From Dechloromonas sp. (GTDB lineage Bacteria; Pseudomonadota; Gammaproteobacteria; Burkholderiales; Rhodocyclaceae), in NCBI GenBank assembly GCA_017302355.1, contig JAFLDQ010000023.1, positions 1 through 31,267 on the forward strand: a DNA stretch of 31,267 nucleotides, in the 5' to 3' direction. This document shows positions 27,988 through 31,267 of this stretch, piece by piece; position 1 is the stretch's first letter; each line of letters opens with the position of its first letter. Position numbers and translations under genes: made by a program. Under the pieces are notes generated by a model, which saw only the letters and a list, made by a program, of their open reading frames with translations, was not told where the DNA came from and searched no databases.

Positions 27988-28599
27988 TTACGGCCTCAGG
28001 GCGTTGACCATATCACTTGTCCTGGTTCCCACCTGACGGAGGTGACCCCGGCGATCTTTGGTTTGAACCGGCTGACCAAGGAACACGAGGTCTAGTTCAG
28101 GGGATGGGATGACGATTCTCAACGCCTCGTTGTCATCGCTGAGGAGTTCGTCACGGATTCTCATCAGGAGTTTCCCATAATGATTTTCACCGACGAGACC
28201 GTCGTCACATTCCTTGACGCCCCAGAACTTGTCGGTGGTCGAAACCATGTAAATCATCTGGTCTTCGGTGGACCGCAACAGATTACCGAACCGGACCCAG
28301 TTCCAGACCAGTTTGGTTCTTACGCAGAACTCCATAATCTCGAGTTTGTGATCGATCCAAACCTGTGAGCTTTCGTCGATCAGTTCCTTACTCGACGCGA
28401 GGCGTCGCGCAGAGACCGCACTTTCTTTCGAGAGGATGGCGGACTGAATCATCGACGAACGGTAACGAAGGATATGAAACAGGTGTTCCGCTGTTGGGAC
28501 ACGAACCCCGTTGATCGCGACGGGAAAGTCGGGACTGAGATTCGACAATCCACCCATCGACATTTCCGGATGACTGAAGGTGATGTAGTTTGAGTTCAT
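27988..28599 (-). CDS. NADAR-domain protein
   Basis: A 203-residue cytosolic protein of the NADAR/RibX (YbiA-like) family. Signature blocks are GGLSNLSPDFPVAINGVRVPTAEHLFHILRY near the N-terminus, where YbiA-like proteins have FSNF and an E-H pair, and TTDKFWGVKECDDGLVGENHYGKLLMRIRDEL, the WG-x-GxN-LGKxLM-xIR core. Members hydrolyse N-glycosidic bonds of riboflavin intermediates or remove ADP-ribose from modified guanines in DNA, the latter as antitoxin to DarT-like toxins. No DarT-like toxin is recognisable nearby. ATG 28599 is used; a TTG at 28650 would lengthen it. GC is lower than the host core. Confidence 0.87.
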   Translation of the reverse strand: MNSNYITFSHPEMSMGGLSNLSPDFPVAINGVRVPTAEHLFHILRYRSSMIQSAILSKESAVSARRLASSKELIDESSQVWIDHKLEIMEFCVRTKLVWNWVRFGNLLRSTEDQMIYMVSTTDKFWGVKECDDGLVGENHYGKLLMRIRDELLSDDNEALRIVIPSPELDLVFLGQPVQTKDRRGHLRQVGTRTSDMVNALRP

Positions 28600-28776
28600 G
28601 AGGGGGCTCCCGGCAGAAATGGTTGGGAGTTCATTTATAGATTGCTGCAAGACGTCTTATGTCGCGCAACAACGTCCATGACCTGAGGCGAGCTTGCCGA
28701 TGCGGGCGAAAACTGCCCTTTTTTCACCGTTGACCGCGGCAGCCATCTACAAGGCCCCGTCCTGACAATCTGTGTC

Positions 28777-30069
28777 CTAACCCGCCGCCAGCCTGCGCCG
28801 CAGGCCTGCGTCCTGATCCGAACCAGGCTTTGCCGAGGGAGGCACCCAGCCTTCCAGTGGCCGGAAGATCTTGATGTGCTCCTCGGTGACATAGAGCCAG
28901 ACGGCACCACCATATGCAACGTGCCAGCTCGGATTTTTTCGTGCCTTGTCCCAGTCAGGATTTTTTGCAGGCAGGTAGTTGACCTTGTACTCACGAACCC
29001 GCTGTCCGCTCGGGAGATGCCAGAAGGTGATCGTGCCGCTATCGCTCCAGCTTTCTTCGTCATAGGAGACGACGGCAGCGACTGTTCCGGATGCGTCCAC
29101 GGTGATCGTTTCACCAACGATGGGCAAGTTGATCCTGCGCTTCAATGATTGAAAGATGGCCCCGTCATCAGTAAAGCTGAGCAACTGGAAGTTTTCCGGT
29201 GCCTGGGGCATGGGCTGATCGACGCGCACCGGACCGAGGCCGAGGCGCTGGAGATCGAACGTCTCCCAGCGGAATTCGTCGTGTTTCACCTTGTACTTTG
29301 CCAGCAGGTAGCGCCCGTCGGCGACGTCCCAGTTGACTTCATGGAGGAACCCCACCTTCTTTACACCCTGGCCAATGCGCCAGAACGCGGAAGAATCTCC
29401 CTCCCGGTCGGGAAATCGCACAAAGGCGCCGGCCTTCGTGTCGACCAGGTAGGCGCGCCCTGCCGCCTCACGTTCGGACCAGCCCCAGGTCAAGGGTTCC
29501 GAATGGTACGCGAGCAACCATCGTCCATCGCTGGAGAGCGAGAGATGGCTCGGAGGCATTCTCGACGACAGGCAGCACAAGGTGGAATCCGCCTGGTCGG
29601 CCCGGATGAGCAATGGCTTGACCGTCCAATGATAGAGACCGAACGGTCCCGCGAACAGGTAGATGCCAATCGTGGCCAGGACGCTGACCAGTCCGCTCAG
29701 CGCGGCGTCCGTCCCGTTGAGCGGGCGGCCGAGGCGTACCTGCTCGCTGAATCCATAGATGACGCCGCCGGTGAAAATCGCGCCCCCTGCGCCAAGCATC
29801 ACGAAGAATCCGATAATCGGCAGGACGACGCTGAGGATGCTGAACAGGATCCCCCAGCCGATGATCTCGAAAATATCCGTATAGCGCTGGGTCGCCTCCG
29901 GGGTGGGCTGGGTATCCGGCCCGAGGGCTCCCGCCATCGCGGAATCGACCATTCCCGCCAGAAATCCGGCAAGGATCAGGATCATCACGGCAACCCTGAA
30001 CACCGCCTTGAACTGTCCGTTCGTGCCGGCGGAAAATGACGCTAAAACAGCTGGGTATGCGCGGAGCAT
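28777..30069 (-). CDS. Orphan multi-pass membrane protein with beta-rich C-terminal domain
   Basis: A 430-residue protein. An N-terminal hydrophobic segment (27-46) could be signal or helix, followed by helices at about 70-92, 93-108 and 124-145. The remainder (about 160-430) is soluble and beta-strand-like with propeller-type repeats (HLSLSSDGRWLLAYHS, TITVDASGTVAAVVSYDEESWSDSGTITFWHLPSGQRVREYKV, VAYGGAVWLYVTEEHIKIFRP), suggesting WD40-like blades. Family not recognised. A good ribosome site (AAAGGAGAAACACC) precedes ATG 30069. It has no operon partner; two perfect palindromes lie upstream. GC is similar to the host. Confidence 0.75.
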   Translation of the reverse strand: MLRAYPAVLASFSAGTNGQFKAVFRVAVMILILAGFLAGMVDSAMAGALGPDTQPTPEATQRYTDIFEIIGWGILFSILSVVLPIIGFFVMLGAGGAIFTGGVIYGFSEQVRLGRPLNGTDAALSGLVSVLATIGIYLFAGPFGLYHWTVKPLLIRADQADSTLCCLSSRMPPSHLSLSSDGRWLLAYHSEPLTWGWSEREAAGRAYLVDTKAGAFVRFPDREGDSSAFWRIGQGVKKVGFLHEVNWDVADGRYLLAKYKVKHDEFRWETFDLQRLGLGPVRVDQPMPQAPENFQLLSFTDDGAIFQSLKRRINLPIVGETITVDASGTVAAVVSYDEESWSDSGTITFWHLPSGQRVREYKVNYLPAKNPDWDKARKNPSWHVAYGGAVWLYVTEEHIKIFRPLEGWVPPSAKPGSDQDAGLRRRLAAG

Positions 30070-30407
30070 GGTGTTTCTCCTTTACTGAAGACAACGCCAT
30101 GATGCGGGTTGATGCGACGTTATACGTCGCGCTATGACGCTCGTGACTCCTTCGCCAGTTCGGCCTTATGTGGATCTCCACATAAGAGTGAGATGCTTCC
30201 GCAGTTCATCCGGCAGGTTTACAGATTCAACCGGTCCCTTGAATGGCCGTTCTGGAAGGAAGACGAAGGTCAGCAGTTGGTCGCCGCCGGACCTCGGCCA
30301 GTCAGGTACTCTGCAATACATCATTTCCGCGCTCGTGCGGCGGAAAGCAGGAAGCCCGGCAATGCCGGGCTTCCTTGTCGGGAGTCGATCGACGGGCGCG
30401 CCTGAAC
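30070..30407. promoter_or_regulatory. Palindrome-rich intergenic region
   Basis: No secure gene is present. It holds GCGACGT-TAT-ACGTCGC (30114-30130), which on the minus strand contains a TATAAC-like -10 for the membrane-protein gene, and a perfect 22-bp palindrome (30165-30186, arms CTTATGTGGA and TCCACATAAG around TC). A weak minus-strand 52-residue frame (30166-30324, MMYCRVPDWPRSGG...) ends inside the second palindrome; it has no good ribosome site and is listed only as a possibility. Confidence 0.5.
30350..30374 (-). terminator. Intrinsic terminator of cphA
   Basis: GGAAGCCCGGCA and TGCCGGGCTTCC form a 12-bp inverted repeat separated by one base (effective loop CAATG). On the minus strand it is followed by TGCTTTCC and lies 33 bp after the cphA stop. 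The T tract is modest, so it may act on both strands. Confidence 0.72.
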
Positions 30408-30953
30408 TCAGCTGGCTTCGGCGATGCGGGCCGCGATGTGAGCCAGCGCCTCCTCGACCTGGTCGATCAGGATCAGGCAGAGGTCGCCGGGTTGCAGGCG
30501 GGCGAGGGCGGTGTCGATGGCCAGGAATTCGCCGGTGATGGCATCGATCTGCCGGGTCCGGCGGGCGTTCGCCAGACCATCGCGGAGCAGGGCGATAACC
30601 TCTCCGTCGGCACGGCCGCGCTGACAGGCATCCTGATAGAGGATCACATCGTCGAAGGCATTGCCGAGAATCTCGGTCTGCTGGCGGATGTCGCCGTCGC
30701 GGCGGTCGCCGGCGCCGCTGATGACCACCGAACGGCGCCTGGCCGGCATGTTGGCGATGCCATCGACGAGAGCCTGGATGGCGTCCGGGTTGTGGCCGTA
30801 GTCGGCAATCAGGGTGGCGCCCTGGTAATCGAAGACATTGAAGCGGCCGGGGGCGGTCTGCGCGTCGTTCACGAAGCCGGCCAGCGCGCGTTCGATGACT
30901 TCCCACGCGATGCCTAGCGCCCAGCCGGTGGCGATGGCCGCCAGCGCGTTCTC
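30408..30953 (-). pseudogene. cphA: Cyanophycin synthetase C-terminal fragment, truncated
   Basis: About 181 C-terminal residues of a cyanophycin synthetase Mur-ligase-like domain. Visible motifs are ENALAAIATGWALGI (start of the C-terminal Mur-ligase region), LIADYGHNPDAIQAL (typical CphA) and SVVISGAGDRRDGDI. CphA polymerises Asp and Arg into the storage polymer cyanophycin. The N-terminal ~75% (ATP-grasp and Mur central domains) is missing: at about 30950 the homology stops and an IS4-type transposase frame begins on the other strand. As assembled it cannot make a working enzyme. It is either a genuine disruption or an assembly join. Confidence 0.82.
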
Positions 30954-31267
30954 GAAGGCGCGCAGCCGTCTTCGCGCCGATGTCTTCGATTTGCTCAACA
31001 CGCAGTTGCTGCGGCTGGTCGATGAGGCGCTGCCGGATCAGCCGCGCTGGCAGGGATTGCGGGTTCTGGCCGCCGACGCATCGAAGGTTCGCCTGACGCT
31101 GCTCGACCGCGAGGGCAGGCGTGGCGTGCGCGAGGCGACACTGTTCGGCTTGTTGCGGCCGGGTATCGAGTTGTTCGATTCGCTGATTCTGCACAGTTCC
31201 CTGGTCGGCGAGCGGCAGATGCTGTTCGAGCGCCTCGACCGGCTTGACCACCACGACCTGCTGGTGC
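30946..31267 (+). mobile_element. IS4-family transposase fragment (5'-truncated, runs off window)
   Basis: The plus strand is open from about 30946 to the end in the frame AFSKARSRLRADVFDLLN, then WQGLRVLAADASKVRLTLLD, REATLFGLLRPGIELFDSLI and ERQMLFERLDRLDHHDLLV. This matches the part of IS4-type DDE transposases around the first catalytic Asp (L-AADASKVRL) that follows the SAxxQARxRL segment, about 90 residues into the protein. The start codon, ~90 N-terminal residues and the left terminal inverted repeat are absent, so the copy is truncated where it meets cphA. The rest is beyond the window. Confidence 0.8.

Noticed and set aside
30166..30324. 52-residue minus-strand small gene
   Set aside because: Open and starts with tandem ATG, but lacks a ribosome site and ends within a palindrome; not strong enough for a gene call.

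Overview
The window is high-GC DNA with long antisense open frames, typical of a betaproteobacterium. The queA-tgt-yajC-secD block, a cytochrome cd1 (NirS) denitrification cluster and cyanophycin synthetase together suggest a Rhodocyclales-type organism (Azonexus/Dechloromonas/Azospira relatives). This taxonomic call is inference; no rRNA gene is present.

Region 1 (1-4280, minus strand) is housekeeping: nirE/cobA-like uroporphyrinogen-III methyltransferase, a small secreted protein, tRNA-Leu(CAA), queA, tgt, yajC and the start of secD. Intrinsic terminators follow the tRNA and yajC.

Region 2 (4281-10912, plus strand) is a nitrite-reduction/haem d1 cluster. A perfect FNR/DNR-type box sits between divergent nirE and nirS. 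Then come nirS, an ethylbenzene-dehydrogenase-haem-domain-like cytochrome with a CX3CH motif, a cupredoxin, nirC, nirF, a nirD-nirL fusion, nirG and nirH. nirJ and nirN are not in the window.

Region 3 (10913-19995, plus strand) looks like one self-contained respiratory or stress module. A sigma-54 promoter with upstream inverted repeats precedes a methionine-rich repeat peptide, a 101-residue exported protein, a membrane-anchored pentahaem cytochrome, a Tat-exported DMSO-reductase-family molybdoenzyme, a DmsB-like ferredoxin subunit and a TorD-like chaperone. These are followed by a sensor kinase with its own haem-c motif and an NtrC-type sigma-54 activator, so the regulator for the sigma-54 promoter is probably encoded in the same locus. 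No DmsC/NrfD-type anchor is present. The Met-rich peptide beside a possible S-oxide reductase recalls the periplasmic Met-rich scavenger/reductase logic known from Azospira, with different parts.

Region 4 (about 20000-31267) is accessory DNA. It opens with a palindromic MITE-like element (20331-20502) and a two-gene minus-strand unit containing an unlisted 46-residue gene. Next is an operon of a double-AAA+ ATPase, a Cas4-like/DUF2779 nuclease, a WYL regulator and two unrecognised proteins of clearly lower GC; this is the best candidate for an undescribed (possibly defence) system. A convergent NADAR-domain gene, an orphan membrane protein and several perfect palindromes follow. The window ends in a cyanophycin synthetase 3' fragment joined directly to a 5'-truncated IS4-family transposase.
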